A DNA stretch of 5,216 nt from CAZUCE01 sp964619265 (GTDB taxonomy: Bacteria; Planctomycetota; UBA1135; GCA-002686595). How positions within the stretch are numbered: position 1 is the stretch's first letter; the number at the start of each line of letters is the position of its first letter. A program made the translations under genes and the position numbers. Location of the stretch: assembly GCA_964619265.1 (NCBI GenBank), contig CAZUCE010000068.1, positions 1-5,216 on the forward strand, written 5' to 3'. Shown piece by piece: positions 5,209-5,216 of the stretch. Under the pieces are notes generated by a model, which did not search any database, was not told where the DNA came from, and was given only the letters and a program-made list of their open reading frames with translations.

Positions 5209-5216
5209 GTAGGGAG

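Overview
GC-rich (roughly two-thirds G+C by eye) bacterial chromosomal DNA holding seven recognisable protein genes and one unusual tandem-repeat array. No tRNA, rRNA, transposase, CRISPR array or phage gene is visible. The mix of an exported EF-hand protein with a short interloop, an S41 carboxy-terminal protease, high G+C and no Shine-Dalgarno-like sequence before any gene would fit a planctomycete. Other GC-rich groups such as Myxococcota are possible, and no marker gene settles it.

Layout: (1) 3-1352, minus: S41 (CtpA-type) protease with an N-terminal membrane anchor, a PDZ domain and a complete Ser-Lys-Gln triad. A 205-bp divergent intergenic region (1353-1557) follows, with no convincing promoter. 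(2) 1558-2289, plus: exported protein with two canonical EF-hand loops. (3) 2332-2544, minus: small [4Fe-4S] ferredoxin, convergent with (2). A 111-bp divergent region follows, with a candidate promoter for the ferredoxin. (4) and (5) 2656-3138 and 3135-3722, plus: a 6-pyruvoyl-tetrahydropterin synthase/QueD-family enzyme and GTP cyclohydrolase I, overlapping by ATGA. (6) 3730-4320, minus: YdeI/OmdA-DUF1801 family protein, whose stop lies 7 bp from the folE stop. (7) 4516-5208, minus: short-chain dehydrogenase/reductase that runs directly into a 28/30-bp tandem repeat array lying between it and the YdeI-family gene.

Functional links: the clearest unit is the queD/ptpS-folE pair. FolE makes 7,8-dihydroneopterin triphosphate from GTP and the neighbouring enzyme consumes it, either toward queuosine/7-deazaguanine or toward a biopterin-like cofactor. 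The other genes look like independent housekeeping or accessory genes.

The most unusual structure is the array at 4378-4537. It contains the last codons of the dehydrogenase gene. Its two inner units are identical 28-mers, the next two are 30-mers, and a degenerate copy lies beyond them. The dehydrogenase stop codon lies inside a 28-bp unit. After that single TGA the same frame stays open for 47 codons across the whole array. The array therefore appears to have remodelled the gene's 3' end. No known defence, mobile or RNA system is apparent.
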